Shown here: piece by piece, positions 42,836-51,599 of the stretch
How positions within the stretch are numbered: position 1 is the stretch's first letter
How the letters are laid out: the number at the start of each line of letters is the position of its first letter
Assembly: GCF_001512285.1 (NCBI RefSeq)
Contig: NZ_LNUV01000006.1
Span: 1,035,273 to 1,099,272, forward strand
Reading direction: 5' to 3'
Source: Arthrobacter sp. EpRS71
GTDB taxonomy: Bacteria > Actinomycetota > Actinomycetes > Actinomycetales > Micrococcaceae
DNA length: 64,000 nt
The notes under the pieces: model-generated
Database searches by the model: none
What the model was told of the DNA's origin: nothing
Seen by the model: the letters and a program-made list of their open reading frames with translations, nothing else
Position numbers and translations under genes: made by a program

Positions 42836-43779
42836 TGAGCTGGGTCCGAGCTCCTGCGCGCAGCGATGATTCGCCCTCCGACTCCCGCCAGCCCAATAGC
42901 CAGGGCCAGCAAAAGCGTGGGCAAAGCCCCTCCGTCCGGGCCAAGGGCAGCCGTCAAAACCTGCCTGCCCATCAACAGCATCTCCGGAATATCGCCTGCC
43001 AGCACCCGGGTTCCAAGGACGGCTTGGACGGCAGTGAACAGTGCCGGAAGCAGCCATAGGAATACGAGGTTAAGCACCCAGGCAACCGCTCGACGGGCGG
43101 GCCGGAGTCCACACCACGCCAGCGCGCAACCCACCAGGACGGCGGGGACCCATCGCGCGATGGTGGGCACGGCAGTGGGTACATTGAGGAAACCCACCAC
43201 GCTCACTACCCACACCACTGCCCAGGAAGTGAAGGGAACAGCCACGAGCCCGAATCCGATGGTGGCTTTGACATGGGAGGGTGAAGCGATGAGCAGCATG
43301 GCAACAAATGCCGCGATCACCGAACCGATGACGCCCGCGAGGAGACCGCCGAAGTAGAGGCTGGCCAAGGTGCCCGTGGCGAGGCCCTGGTGAAGTACAG
43401 AAAATGATTGAACGGTGGCCGTGAAGTGCACCGCGAAGACACCGGCGGCCGCGCACCACATGACGAGGCGACGGCGGGCGGGTGACCAGATGCGAACAGC
43501 AAGCCCGGCCAATGCTCCGCCAACCGTCAGCAGCGCAACAATGGTTGTCGCCTCGTACTGGCTCAGGGGGAGAAGGGCGGGAGGCATCTGAGCCGGCATC
43601 ACTTGTGTGGCCCACAGGTTTTGGAGTGGCAGTGTGCCGCCTGTGATCCACCATGGCACCAGACCGAGAATACCGGCGAGGAGTCCGATCAACCACCCCC
43701 ACAAAGCGTCCCGGCCGGGTTTTCCTGAAGGGTTCGTGGCCGGGGTGGAAGTCTGGGCAGTTTTCTCGGGGTGGCTCAC
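42832..43779 (-). CDS. hypothetical multi-span membrane protein
   Basis: 315 residues from GTG 43779 (start MSHPEKTAQTS), with CGAGGAG ahead. Seven or eight predicted membrane helices after a 25-residue hydrophilic N-terminus. Loops are Arg-rich. No family is recognised. It is common in Arthrobacter-type genomes by my impression, but no function is known. Confidence 0.75.
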   Translation of the reverse strand: MSHPEKTAQTSTPATNPSGKPGRDALWGWLIGLLAGILGLVPWWITGGTLPLQNLWATQVMPAQMPPALLPLSQYEATTIVALLTVGGALAGLAVRIWSPARRRLVMWCAAAGVFAVHFTATVQSFSVLHQGLATGTLASLYFGGLLAGVIGSVIAAFVAMLLIASPSHVKATIGFGLVAVPFTSWAVVWVVSVVGFLNVPTAVPTIARWVPAVLVGCALAWCGLRPARRAVAWVLNLVFLWLLPALFTAVQAVLGTRVLAGDIPEMLLMGRQVLTAALGPDGGALPTLLLALAIGLAGVGGRIIAARRSSDPAH

Positions 43780-43872
43780 GAGGCTCCTCGTATGAGTCTG
43801 GAAATTGGTGCCCGAGCCTAAGCCGGGCGGGCAGGCACCTATACTACACCGAGTGGATTAATGTATCGGTCC

Positions 43873-45027
43873 TCAGCTCTGGGCAATCCCCAGCACCGCA
43901 TCTCCAATTTCCCGCCCAATCACGCGCAGCAAGTCCGCAGAGAGCTCAGCATCCTTCGAGGAGTCCAAGTCCGTGTAGTCGGTCAGCGCATATACCGACG
44001 CTAGCGACATCTCGGCCCATTGCTCACGTGCGAGCAGCGAGCGGCCGGCAACGGCGATGATCGGTCGGGGGCCGGAACGGCGGGCGACGGCGGCGGGCAG
44101 CTTCCCGGCCAGAGTCTGGTCATCAATGCTGCCTTCACCCGTGATGACAACGTCGCAAACATCCTTGCGTGCATCGAAGTCCAGAAGGTCCAGAAAGTAG
44201 TCCGCGCCGGAAACCTGCTTCGCTCCCATCAACAAACAGGCGAAGCCGACGCCACCGGCACTCCCGGCGCCAGGGTGGTGCGCTGCATTGGAAGCGCCGC
44301 CCGAAAAGAGTCCAGCACCAGTAAGTACAGAAGAGAAGTGCTTCAGCCCGGCGTCGAGCGTTGAAACATCAGACGGGGTGGCGCCCTTTTGGGGGCCGAA
44401 GACGGCCGCGGCACCTGTGGGTCCGTACAGAGGGTTGTGGACATCGCTGGCGAGAATGAGTTCCACGCCGTCCAGTTCCGGGACCAGGGGGCCGGTCACT
44501 GAGTGAACCTGGGACAGCGAGCGGCCGGTGCCCTCCAGCGAGGCCCCGGACTGGTCGAGGAAGTTCAGGCCCAGAGCGGTGAGCATGCCCATGCCGCCGT
44601 CGGTGCTGGAGCTGCCACCCAAGGCCAAAACAACCCGGGATGGCCCAAGAGTCAAGGCGAACCGTACGGCCTCGCCGAATCCACGGCTCGAGGCATCCAG
44701 TGGCTCAAGGGTGGAGCCGGTCAGGACCGTCAAACCGCAGGTATTCGCAACCTCAACCACTGCGGTGATGCCGTCGAACGCAACGGACGCGCGGACGGGC
44801 TGCCCGGTGGGGCCGGCAACGGTGCAACGGTGCCGGGCGAAACCGGAGACGACAGCGGCATCAACGCTGCCATCGCCTCCGTCGGCAAGTGGAAGGATCT
44901 CGCAGTGCACTGTTCCGGTGCCGTCCGATCCAGCCGAGCGGAGCCCGGCAGCAAGTGCATCGGCTACCTCGCCGGCGGTGAGACTGCCCTTGAATTTGTC
45001 GGGAGCAATAAGAACGGTGCTGGTCAT
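43873..45027 (-). CDS. glxK: glycerate kinase
   Basis: 384 residues of the bacterial glycerate 2-kinase type (GarK/GlxK), with VLIAPDKFKGSLTAGEVADAL at the start, ILPLADGGDGSVDA, VLALGGSSSTDGGMGML, VITGEGSIDDQTLAGKLP and a final VYALTDY-type segment. It phosphorylates D-glycerate with ATP. Last gene of the tartrate operon: tartrate dehydrogenase gives glycerate from tartrate, and this enzyme passes it into central metabolism. It starts 2 bases after the dctA stop. Confidence 0.95.
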   Translation of the reverse strand: MTSTVLIAPDKFKGSLTAGEVADALAAGLRSAGSDGTGTVHCEILPLADGGDGSVDAAVVSGFARHRCTVAGPTGQPVRASVAFDGITAVVEVANTCGLTVLTGSTLEPLDASSRGFGEAVRFALTLGPSRVVLALGGSSSTDGGMGMLTALGLNFLDQSGASLEGTGRSLSQVHSVTGPLVPELDGVELILASDVHNPLYGPTGAAAVFGPQKGATPSDVSTLDAGLKHFSSVLTGAGLFSGGASNAAHHPGAGSAGGVGFACLLMGAKQVSGADYFLDLLDFDARKDVCDVVITGEGSIDDQTLAGKLPAAVARRSGPRPIIAVAGRSLLAREQWAEMSLASVYALTDYTDLDSSKDAELSADLLRVIGREIGDAVLGIAQS

Positions 45028-45028
45028 G

Positions 45029-46522
45029 TCAGAGTGTCTCCGAGTAGGCGGGGCGGCGGTCGGATGAGGCGGTCTGCTTGGAGAGACCCTCGCCCACTGT
45101 GCTGTCCAGTGAAGATGGGTGTTTGGGGCCGTGGTGCCCGTACTCAGTCAGGTCATCGTCGATGTCGGTGACTTCGTCCGCGTGGGCGGGGTCTTCTGCA
45201 GGGATCGGCTCCACTGCTTCGCCGCGGAAGACACGGCGGGCGCGGTCGGCGTCCAAGGTGCGGTCCCACCAAGCGATGAAAAGCGTGGCGACGGCGTTGC
45301 CAGTGAAGTTCACCAAGGCGCGGCACTCGGACATGAACTTGTCGATGCCGAAAATGAGCATGATGCCGGCTGCGGGGATGGTGCCAAGAGTGGTCAGTGT
45401 TGCTGTGAGGGCGATGAAACCTCCACCCGCGACACCGGCGGCACCCTTGGATGTCAGCAGCATGACGGCAAGGAGTCCCAGTTGCTGCCCGATGGTGAGA
45501 TCCGTGTTGGTGGCCTGGGCGATGTATAGGGCGGCGAGGGACAGATAAATGGCGGCGCCGTCCAGGTTGAAGCTGTATCCCGTGGGGACCACCAGGCCCA
45601 CCGTTTCCTTCTTCACCCCGGCATGCTCCAGTTTGCGCATCAGCCCAGGCAGGGCGGGTTCAGCAGTGGAGGTGCCCAGGATGAGCATGTACTCCTCTTT
45701 GAGGTGGCGGATCATGGTGAAAATATTCAGCCTCAGGAACGCCATGACAGAGCCGAGGACAATCACCACGAACAGGATTGAGGTGACGTAGAACAGGGCG
45801 ATCAGACCGCCCATGCTGGTCAGCGATGAGACCCCGTACTTGCCCACCGCATAAGCCATGGCACCAAACGCACCCAGCGGTGCGGCCTTCATGATGAAGC
45901 CGAGGATCTTGAACATCACGCTGGTCAGCCGCTGTATGCCGTCCAGAACCGGCGCGCCAACTTTGCCCATGGCATTGAGGGCGATGCCGAAAACAACCGC
46001 GATGAAAATGATCTGCAGGATGTTTCCCTCAACAAAGGGCGAAACCATGCTTTCAGGAATGATGTGGGTGAGGAACTGCCACCATTCCTGGTGCTGTCCG
46101 GCGTCGATCAGCTTGGCGGCCGAGTCCGAGGTCTGGATAGTGCTGGCGTCCGCGTTGACGCCGTCACCGAGACGGAAGATGTTGATGGCCACGAGGCCGA
46201 AAACCATGGCGCAAATGGTACCGATCTGGAAGTAGGTCAGAGCCTTGAGGCCCGTCATCCCCACCTTTTTCAGATCGGCCACGCTGGCGATGCCACCCAC
46301 GATGGTCAGGAAGACGATGGGGCCGATGAGCATCTTCATGGCATCCACGAAGGTGGTACCGATCGGTTCCATGGCGATGCCGGCAGCTGGAGCCAGCCAC
46401 CCCACCAGGATGCCGATGACGATTGCGGTCAGTACCCAGAAGTACAACTGTTTGTACCAGCGGGTCTTTGTTGGCGCCTTCTTGCCTGAAGCGGCTGCGC
46501 CGGCGGTGGTGCTGTGATCCAT
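45029..46522 (-). CDS. dctA: C4-dicarboxylate/proton symporter DctA
   Basis: 497 residues, about eight membrane helices plus two reentrant loops, with conserved GVATAVAGGG-type stretch (here SKGAAGVAGGGFIALTATL) and GTSTAEPALPGLMRKLE. The DAACS family takes up succinate, fumarate, malate and related acids; in this operon it should bring in tartrate. A 50-residue acidic C-terminal tail is longer than usual. It lies between ttuC and glxK, same strand. Confidence 0.93.
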   Translation of the reverse strand: MDHSTTAGAAASGKKAPTKTRWYKQLYFWVLTAIVIGILVGWLAPAAGIAMEPIGTTFVDAMKMLIGPIVFLTIVGGIASVADLKKVGMTGLKALTYFQIGTICAMVFGLVAINIFRLGDGVNADASTIQTSDSAAKLIDAGQHQEWWQFLTHIIPESMVSPFVEGNILQIIFIAVVFGIALNAMGKVGAPVLDGIQRLTSVMFKILGFIMKAAPLGAFGAMAYAVGKYGVSSLTSMGGLIALFYVTSILFVVIVLGSVMAFLRLNIFTMIRHLKEEYMLILGTSTAEPALPGLMRKLEHAGVKKETVGLVVPTGYSFNLDGAAIYLSLAALYIAQATNTDLTIGQQLGLLAVMLLTSKGAAGVAGGGFIALTATLTTLGTIPAAGIMLIFGIDKFMSECRALVNFTGNAVATLFIAWWDRTLDADRARRVFRGEAVEPIPAEDPAHADEVTDIDDDLTEYGHHGPKHPSSLDSTVGEGLSKQTASSDRRPAYSETL

Positions 46523-46616
46523 GATTCCTACCTCGTTGTGGAATGTCTCTGGAGGGAAAACTGAAGGTGATGTTCGACGGCGGCGGGCTGGCCGCCGTCG
46601 AACGTTGAGTCTGTGG

Positions 46617-47714
46617 TCAGACGGTTGCGAGAGTGGTGACGAGTGCCGCGATGATGGCCTCGGTGACGTTCTCGGTGGTGGCAGTGCCGCCGACGTCGCG
46701 GGTCAGGTGGCCTGAGCCGGTGGCCGTTTCGATGGCGGCCTCCACACGGCGTGCTTCCTCGTGCAGGCCAAAGTGGTCCAGCATGAGTGCGGCGCTGGCG
46801 ATGGCACCGATCGGGTTGCTGATGCCCTGGCCTGCAATGTCAGGTGCAGATCCGTGGACCGGTTCGAACATGGACGGGAAACGGCGCTCAGGGTTCAGGT
46901 TGGCGCTCGCTGCCAGGCCCAGGCTGCCGGCGAGGGCGGAGCCAAGATCCGAGAGGATATCGGCGTTCAGATTGGACGCAACCACAACGGACAGATCCTC
47001 GGGCTTGAGGATGAACTTGGCGCTCATGGCGTCAACCAGAACGCTCTCGGTCTGCACGTCCGGGTAATCCAGGGCGACGCGCTGGAAGGTTTCGTCCCAG
47101 AGGACCATGCCGTACTGCTGGGCATTGGATTTGGTGACCGAGGAAACCTTTTTCACTGTGCGGGTCCGGGCGAGATCGAAAGCGAATCGCATGATGCGCT
47201 CGCAGCCCTTCTCCGTGAAGAGCGCGGTCTGCAGTGCCACCTCGTTGCCCGGGCCGCGACCGCTCAGGTTGCGGCCGCCCAGTCCGGCGTATTCTCCTTC
47301 GCTGTTCTCGCGGACAACCACCCAATCGAGCTCGGTGGTGTCTGCTTTGCGGAGCGGCGACTGGACTCCGGGGAGGAATTTGACCGGGCGGATGTTGGCC
47401 CACTGGTCAAAGTTCTGGGTGATGTTCAGGCGCAGGCCCCAAAGGCTGATGTGGTCCGGGACGTTTTCCCAGCCAACGGCTCCGAAGTAGATCGCGTCGA
47501 ATTCCTTCAGGGCTTCCAGGCCCTTGGAGTCCATCATCTGACCCGTCTTTGCGTAGTACTCCGAGCCCCAAGGGAACTCGGTCCAGTCGAAGGCGAACTT
47601 GCCGTTGGAGTTCTCAGCCAAGGCTTCCAGAACGCGGCGGCCGGCGGAAACAACTTCCTTGCCCACGCCGTCTGCGGGGATCGATGCGATGCTGAATTTC
47701 TGGGTGGCGCTCAT
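46617..47714 (-). CDS. ttuC: tartrate dehydrogenase/decarboxylase
   Basis: 365 residues from ATG 47714 (MSATQKFSIASIPADG), with GAGGAGGTAGGC ahead; the longer frame to 47867 runs through the LysR box and is rejected. It belongs to the isocitrate/isopropylmalate dehydrogenase family, tartrate branch: GVGKEVVSAGRRVLEAL, WGLRLNITQNFDQWANIRP (substrate Arg), and VHGSAPDIAGQGISNPIGA. The family converts tartrate and NAD to oxaloglycolate or D-glycerate plus CO2. It is first in the ttuC-dctA-glxK operon, with a LysR box just upstream. Confidence 0.95.
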   Translation of the reverse strand: MSATQKFSIASIPADGVGKEVVSAGRRVLEALAENSNGKFAFDWTEFPWGSEYYAKTGQMMDSKGLEALKEFDAIYFGAVGWENVPDHISLWGLRLNITQNFDQWANIRPVKFLPGVQSPLRKADTTELDWVVVRENSEGEYAGLGGRNLSGRGPGNEVALQTALFTEKGCERIMRFAFDLARTRTVKKVSSVTKSNAQQYGMVLWDETFQRVALDYPDVQTESVLVDAMSAKFILKPEDLSVVVASNLNADILSDLGSALAGSLGLAASANLNPERRFPSMFEPVHGSAPDIAGQGISNPIGAIASAALMLDHFGLHEEARRVEAAIETATGSGHLTRDVGGTATTENVTEAIIAALVTTLATV

Positions 47715-47832
47715 GCCTACCTCCTCGTTGAGTTTGTTAGCAGTGAGCCTGTTATGCGGGTCACACTGTTCTTCCTCTTCAAGTACACGGCGGAGGGGTG
47801 GGCGGCGTCCAAGACTTAGTTTCGATACACCT

Positions 47833-47849
47833 GATAGGTACTGCCTATC
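47833..47849. promoter_or_regulatory. LysR box in front of ttuC
   Basis: GATAGGTACTGCCTATC: half-sites GATAG and CTATC with 7 bases between (the ATAG-N7-CTAT layout of LysR-type regulators). It overlaps the last codons of the lysR gene and lies upstream of ttuC. The same box recurs at 48790-48806 in front of lysR. Confidence 0.7.
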
Positions 47850-48753
47850 TATTCGCTCCCGGCCCACGTTCAGTGTGGTGGGCGGCGACCTTCAGGAAGG
47901 CCTTCGCGGCCGGCGTGAGGTTTTCCTTTCGGCTGAGTACGGCAACATCGAGGTAATTCACCGGCTCCACCAACAAAGTTCGAAGCCCGGCCTTATGAGC
48001 TGTAGGCGCCCACGAGGACGGCATCACAGCATGCCCGACGCCTGCCAGCACCAGCGGCAGGATGGACGTCCGGTGTGCCACTTCCACCACGATCTCCACC
48101 TGTACTCCGTGGGCCAAGGCGTCGTCCACGAGCCACCGCATCAGGGATCCGCGCTGACTTGCGATGAGTCGGTGTCCGCCCAGTTCTTCGCGCTGGATGG
48201 CAGTGCCGGTAGAGGGGAAGGTATCTGCATGCGGGTTGACGATCAGGATCAGCGGTTGCCGCTCGAGCTCCAGGACCTCAACGCCGGGGACCTTGATGGG
48301 TGTGGATGAGCCGGCCAGACCTACCTCATGGCTGCCGCTGCGGACTGATTCGATGACTTCCTCCGGAGTGAAAGCGGCGCCGACGTTCAGCCGAACCGAC
48401 GGGTGAAGTTGGGTGAAGGAGGCAATCATTGACGTCAGGGGCTCTATCCCCGGGGAGGGCATGGTGATGATGTCCAGTTTTCCGCTGCGGATCCCGCGCA
48501 AGGATTGAACGGCGGATTGCGCAGCGTCCAGGTCCCGCATCACGAGTCGGGCCGGGCCCACCAGTTCCTTGCCAGCTTCGCTCAGGACAGCGCGCCTGCC
48601 GATGCGGTGAAAAAGGGGAACGCCGAGCTCCTTCTCAAGGCCCGCTATGGTTTGGGACAGCGATGGCTGGGCGATCAGGAGATGTTCAGCAGCGCGGTTG
48701 AAGCCGTCATGGTCAACGACGGCGAGGAAGTATTTGAGCTTGCGCGTGTCCAT
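47845..48753 (-). CDS. LysR-type regulator of tartrate genes
   Basis: 302 residues. The N-terminal winged helix is standard (RKLKYFLAVVDHDGFNRAAEH, then LIAQPSLSQTIAGLEKELG), followed by the two-lobed inducer domain. It lies upstream of ttuC in the same direction. Because identical GATAG-N7-CTATC boxes precede both lysR and ttuC, it should be autoregulated and activate the tartrate operon when a substrate binds. Confidence 0.93.
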   Translation of the reverse strand: MDTRKLKYFLAVVDHDGFNRAAEHLLIAQPSLSQTIAGLEKELGVPLFHRIGRRAVLSEAGKELVGPARLVMRDLDAAQSAVQSLRGIRSGKLDIITMPSPGIEPLTSMIASFTQLHPSVRLNVGAAFTPEEVIESVRSGSHEVGLAGSSTPIKVPGVEVLELERQPLILIVNPHADTFPSTGTAIQREELGGHRLIASQRGSLMRWLVDDALAHGVQVEIVVEVAHRTSILPLVLAGVGHAVMPSSWAPTAHKAGLRTLLVEPVNYLDVAVLSRKENLTPAAKAFLKVAAHHTERGPGANR

Positions 48754-48789
48754 GGCCTGGGGTCCTTTGGAATGTCGAGCGAGGGCATC

Positions 48790-48806
48790 GATAGTTTATG
48801 CCTATC
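48790..48806. promoter_or_regulatory. LysR box in front of lysR
   Basis: GATAGTTTATGCCTATC: same half-sites and spacing as the box at 47833-47849. Its right end is 37 bases upstream of the lysR ATG, fitting autoregulation. Confidence 0.7.
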
Positions 48807-48829
48807 AAGCCTCCTGGGCTCCGTTTGGA

Positions 48830-49732
48830 TCACACCACCAGTCGCAGCGGCCTCTGCCCCAACTGAATCGCAATCTCCTGCCCCCACGACGCCGTCAGCC
48901 GGTCATCTTCCATGCCGTCGCCGAACACCACCAGTTGATCGGACGCTACGGTGATCCGGAGAACCTCCCCGGCTTCCAGGATGCCTTCCGTCAGCGAGGC
49001 GCCGGTGACAGGTGAGGGCCAGGCTTCGCGGACAAACCACGCGAGCCGGGGATCGGTGGGTGCCGGCAAGGCGCGCCCGCCGCGCTCCAAGGCGATGGAG
49101 GCACACCAGCCGGTGGCGCCTGTGCCCGTGGACACGATCAGGCCGGACGACGATTGCCGCTCCGTTTGTCCGCCCGCCTGGGTGAAGCTCGGGGCGGTGA
49201 TGGAGTATTTCGCCGACTGGTGTGAGGCGTGCCCGATGAAAACTTCGTTGAGCGCCGAAAGCTGCTGGCCGTCGTCGAGCGTTGCCGTCACGGTGGTGAG
49301 GTTCTGGCAGCGAAGACGGGCTACGTCACCGGAGGAGAGGAGGGCTGCAGCCGCCGCCGGAGTGTGCCGGACAAGAACGCCCGGGTTAGCGCCGGGCTCG
49401 GGATCGATGCCGATCACCGGCTGGCCGTTCAGGTACTTGGCAACGTTCGCCACGAGCCCGTCCTGCCCCACCACGGCGATGATGTCCTCCGCCGTGAGCA
49501 GGAAGCGGCTGAGGTCTGCGCGTTCCACCTCGGCCTGCCGCCAATCCGATGGCACGGAAGCCCTGATGGTTGCCAGCGCGTCAGTCAGGCGGTCGTGACG
49601 GTCCTGTACGTCCTGGATGCTGCGGCCACGGGTGCTGAGGAAGAACTCGGCCTGTCCTCGGGTGGCATGCCGGTCCAGGAGTTCCTGAAGTTCGGTCCGC
49701 CGATGGACGATGACGATGCGCGGGGTTGCCAT
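48830..49732 (-). CDS. NAD-kinase-fold protein
   Basis: 300 residues. The ATP-NAD kinase/diacylglycerol kinase fold is visible: VVGQDGLVANVAKYL in place of GGDGTLL, then GIDPEPGANPG, NEVFIGHASHQSAKY (like NExxI of NAD kinases) and SSGLIVSTGTGATGW (like DGLxxxTPTGSTAY). The Asp of the GGDG motif is kept but the first glycine pair is G-Q, so it may bind but not phosphorylate NAD. It follows the SPFH gene with 9 bases between, and both are divergent from an NrtR regulator. The three likely act around NAD or ADP-ribose. Confidence 0.8.
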   Translation of the reverse strand: MATPRIVIVHRRTELQELLDRHATRGQAEFFLSTRGRSIQDVQDRHDRLTDALATIRASVPSDWRQAEVERADLSRFLLTAEDIIAVVGQDGLVANVAKYLNGQPVIGIDPEPGANPGVLVRHTPAAAAALLSSGDVARLRCQNLTTVTATLDDGQQLSALNEVFIGHASHQSAKYSITAPSFTQAGGQTERQSSSGLIVSTGTGATGWCASIALERGGRALPAPTDPRLAWFVREAWPSPVTGASLTEGILEAGEVLRITVASDQLVVFGDGMEDDRLTASWGQEIAIQLGQRPLRLVV

Positions 49733-49741
49733 GACGGGTCC

Positions 49742-50761
49742 TTACTTGGTGGCTTCTACGGTTGTGGCGGGTTCCTTGAACAATCCGGCAAGTGCTCCGC
49801 TGAGCAGGTCCGGGGTAATGGTGAGGTTACCGATGTTCGGCAGGCTGCCGGCCGCATCCTTGAGTGCCAACGCGAGGAGCGTGGCCTGTTCCATGCCGCG
49901 GTAGACCTCCATGGTTGCTGCTTCGCGGGCCGCTGCTGCTTCGCCGACGAGTCGGATCTGGTTCGCCTCGGCTGCTGCGCCAATACCCTTTCGTTCCGCA
50001 GAACCCTGTGCCTCGATGAGTCCAGCGGCGGCCTTCTCTTCGGCAGCGCGGCGGGCGTTGGCACCCTCTTGGGCCACCAGGTTCTCCCGCCGGTAGGCGA
50101 GTTCGATCTGGCTCGCCATCTCGTTCTCGGAGATAGTGCGTTCGCGTTCGACGGCGACTGCCCGCCTCTCGTAGACAGCCCGGTCCGCTTCGGCTTGGAG
50201 TTGTTCGCGCACTGGAGTCTGCAGCGCACGTTCGACGTCGGCCTCGGGTCGGATGGCCAGTACCTGCACGCCGAGGATTTCGATGCCGGTGGACTGGAGG
50301 CGGGCATCTGCCCGCAGCGCCTCCGTGAGGATCAGCCGGAGCTGGCTGACTCCGCGTGCCAATGCTTCGGCCAGTGTGGTGGTGGCGATCTGGTCGATCG
50401 CGTGGCTCTGGCAGAGCTGGCCGATGATGGTGGACACCTGCTCGCGTCCGGTTGCAGGTGCCTTGCCGGAGGTCTGGAGTCCAAAGTCGAGTCGGGTGGA
50501 GACGGCCACAGGATCGATGAAGCGGTAGGTCACGTTGGCCTGAACGCTCACATCCTGGTGGTCGCGGGTGATGGCGTGGAAGAGGGTGGGCAGTTCCTGA
50601 TCGTCCACGGGTACCTCGCTTAACACGGAGTTCGCGGGGCGGAAGAAGAACGCCTGTCCGACTCCTTGGTGCTTGACTGCGCCTTTCTGCAGGTGGACGA
50701 CGTAACCGGTGGGGCTGCCGAGGAAGTGGCTGACCCAGGGGTAGCGCTTGATGATGGCCAT
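49742..50761 (-). CDS. SPFH/band-7 domain protein
   Basis: 339 residues from ATG 50761 (MAIIKRYPWVSHF); the longer frame runs through the operator and is rejected. The SPFH/prohibitin domain spans about 25-200 (ITRDHQDVSVQANVTYRF is the typical core). The C-terminal about 100 residues form a long Ala/Glu-rich coiled coil (RRENLVAQEGANARRAAEE). There is no N-terminal membrane helix, so it may be peripheral. Such proteins oligomerise into rings. Divergent from nrtR and upstream of the NAD-kinase-like gene, so the three genes form one unit. Confidence 0.85.
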   Translation of the reverse strand: MAIIKRYPWVSHFLGSPTGYVVHLQKGAVKHQGVGQAFFFRPANSVLSEVPVDDQELPTLFHAITRDHQDVSVQANVTYRFIDPVAVSTRLDFGLQTSGKAPATGREQVSTIIGQLCQSHAIDQIATTTLAEALARGVSQLRLILTEALRADARLQSTGIEILGVQVLAIRPEADVERALQTPVREQLQAEADRAVYERRAVAVERERTISENEMASQIELAYRRENLVAQEGANARRAAEEKAAAGLIEAQGSAERKGIGAAAEANQIRLVGEAAAAREAATMEVYRGMEQATLLALALKDAAGSLPNIGNLTITPDLLSGALAGLFKEPATTVEATK

Positions 50762-50781
50762 GGTGTTCTCGCTTTCAATTA

Positions 50782-50802
50782 TTGTCGTCAATTTGACGAT
50801 AA
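50782..50802. promoter_or_regulatory. putative NrtR operator 1
   Basis: TTGTCGTCAA-T-TTGACGATAA: a 21-bp palindrome with one mismatch per arm (ideal TTATCGTCAA). It lies just upstream of the SPFH gene. A second site with the same TGACGATAA half lies 45 bp away. Confidence 0.65.
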
Positions 50803-50826
50803 CTACACAGTAGGGCCACCTCGGCA

Positions 50827-50847
50827 TTATTGTCAACATGACGATAA
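50827..50847. promoter_or_regulatory. putative NrtR operator 2
   Basis: TTATTGTCA-ACA-TGACGATAA: near-perfect 21-bp palindrome (8 of 9 pairs), extended by one more A/T pair on each side. It lies just upstream of the nrtR-type gene, so one regulator can control both directions. Confidence 0.65.
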
Positions 50848-50864
50848 TTACCTACGATTGATGC

Positions 50865-51599
50865 ATGCCTGCATCCCATCCGGCGCCCGAGCGCTTCCCG
50901 GTGACCGTCGACGTCGTCGCCCTCACCGTTCGCGAAGGCGAACTGAACGTCCTGCTCATCACCCGACTCATCGAGCCCTTCCGCGGCAAACTCGCCCTTC
51001 CCGGCGGCTTCGTCCTCGCGGGGGAGAACCTCCTCGAGGCGGCGGGCCGGGAACTCGCGGAGGAAACCGGCGTCGAACATCTGCCCGGGCACCTTGAGCA
51101 GTTGGGGAGCTACGGCCCGCAGGGGCGCGACCCCCGCGGCGACGTCCTCACTGTGGCGCACCTGCTGCTCGCGCCGGACTTCCCGGTGTTGGCGGCCGGC
51201 AGCGACGCCGAACAGGCCGCCTGGTACCCGGTGCGGGAAGTCCTCGACGGGACGCTGGAGCTCGCCTTCGACCATGCCCGCATCCTCGACGACGCCCTGG
51301 AACGGGCCAAATCCAAGCTCGAGTACTCACCCTTGGGCGCCGCGTTCTGCGGAGAAGAGTTCACCATCGCCCAACTCCGCACCGTCTACGAAGCCATGTG
51401 GGGTACGCGCCTGGACCCGCGGAACTTCCACAGAAAAGCGACAGGGACGCCCGGCTTCCTGGAAGAAGTCGGACGGATGACAACGGGCGACGCCGGGAGG
51501 CCGGCTGCGCTGTTCCGGCTCGCCCCCGAGGCGCGTCCGACGGCGGGCCACCCCGCACGCGCGGTCCTGAACCCGCCGCTGATGCGGCCGAGGGACTAA
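50865..51599 (+). CDS. nrtR: NrtR-type Nudix transcriptional regulator
   Basis: 244 residues from ATG 50865. The N-terminal Nudix domain has an intact Nudix box (GFVLAGENLLEAAGRELAEE followed by TGV), which is often lost in NrtR regulators. The C-terminal winged helix is typical of the family (YSPLGAAFCGEEFTIAQLR, then KATGTPGFLEEVG). NrtR proteins repress NAD-cofactor genes and respond to ADP-ribose. Here the target appears to be the divergent SPFH/NAD-kinase-like operon rather than a classic NAD biosynthesis gene. The intact Nudix box leaves hydrolase activity possible. Confidence 0.88.
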   Translation: MPASHPAPERFPVTVDVVALTVREGELNVLLITRLIEPFRGKLALPGGFVLAGENLLEAAGRELAEETGVEHLPGHLEQLGSYGPQGRDPRGDVLTVAHLLLAPDFPVLAAGSDAEQAAWYPVREVLDGTLELAFDHARILDDALERAKSKLEYSPLGAAFCGEEFTIAQLRTVYEAMWGTRLDPRNFHRKATGTPGFLEEVGRMTTGDAGRPAALFRLAPEARPTAGHPARAVLNPPLMRPRD

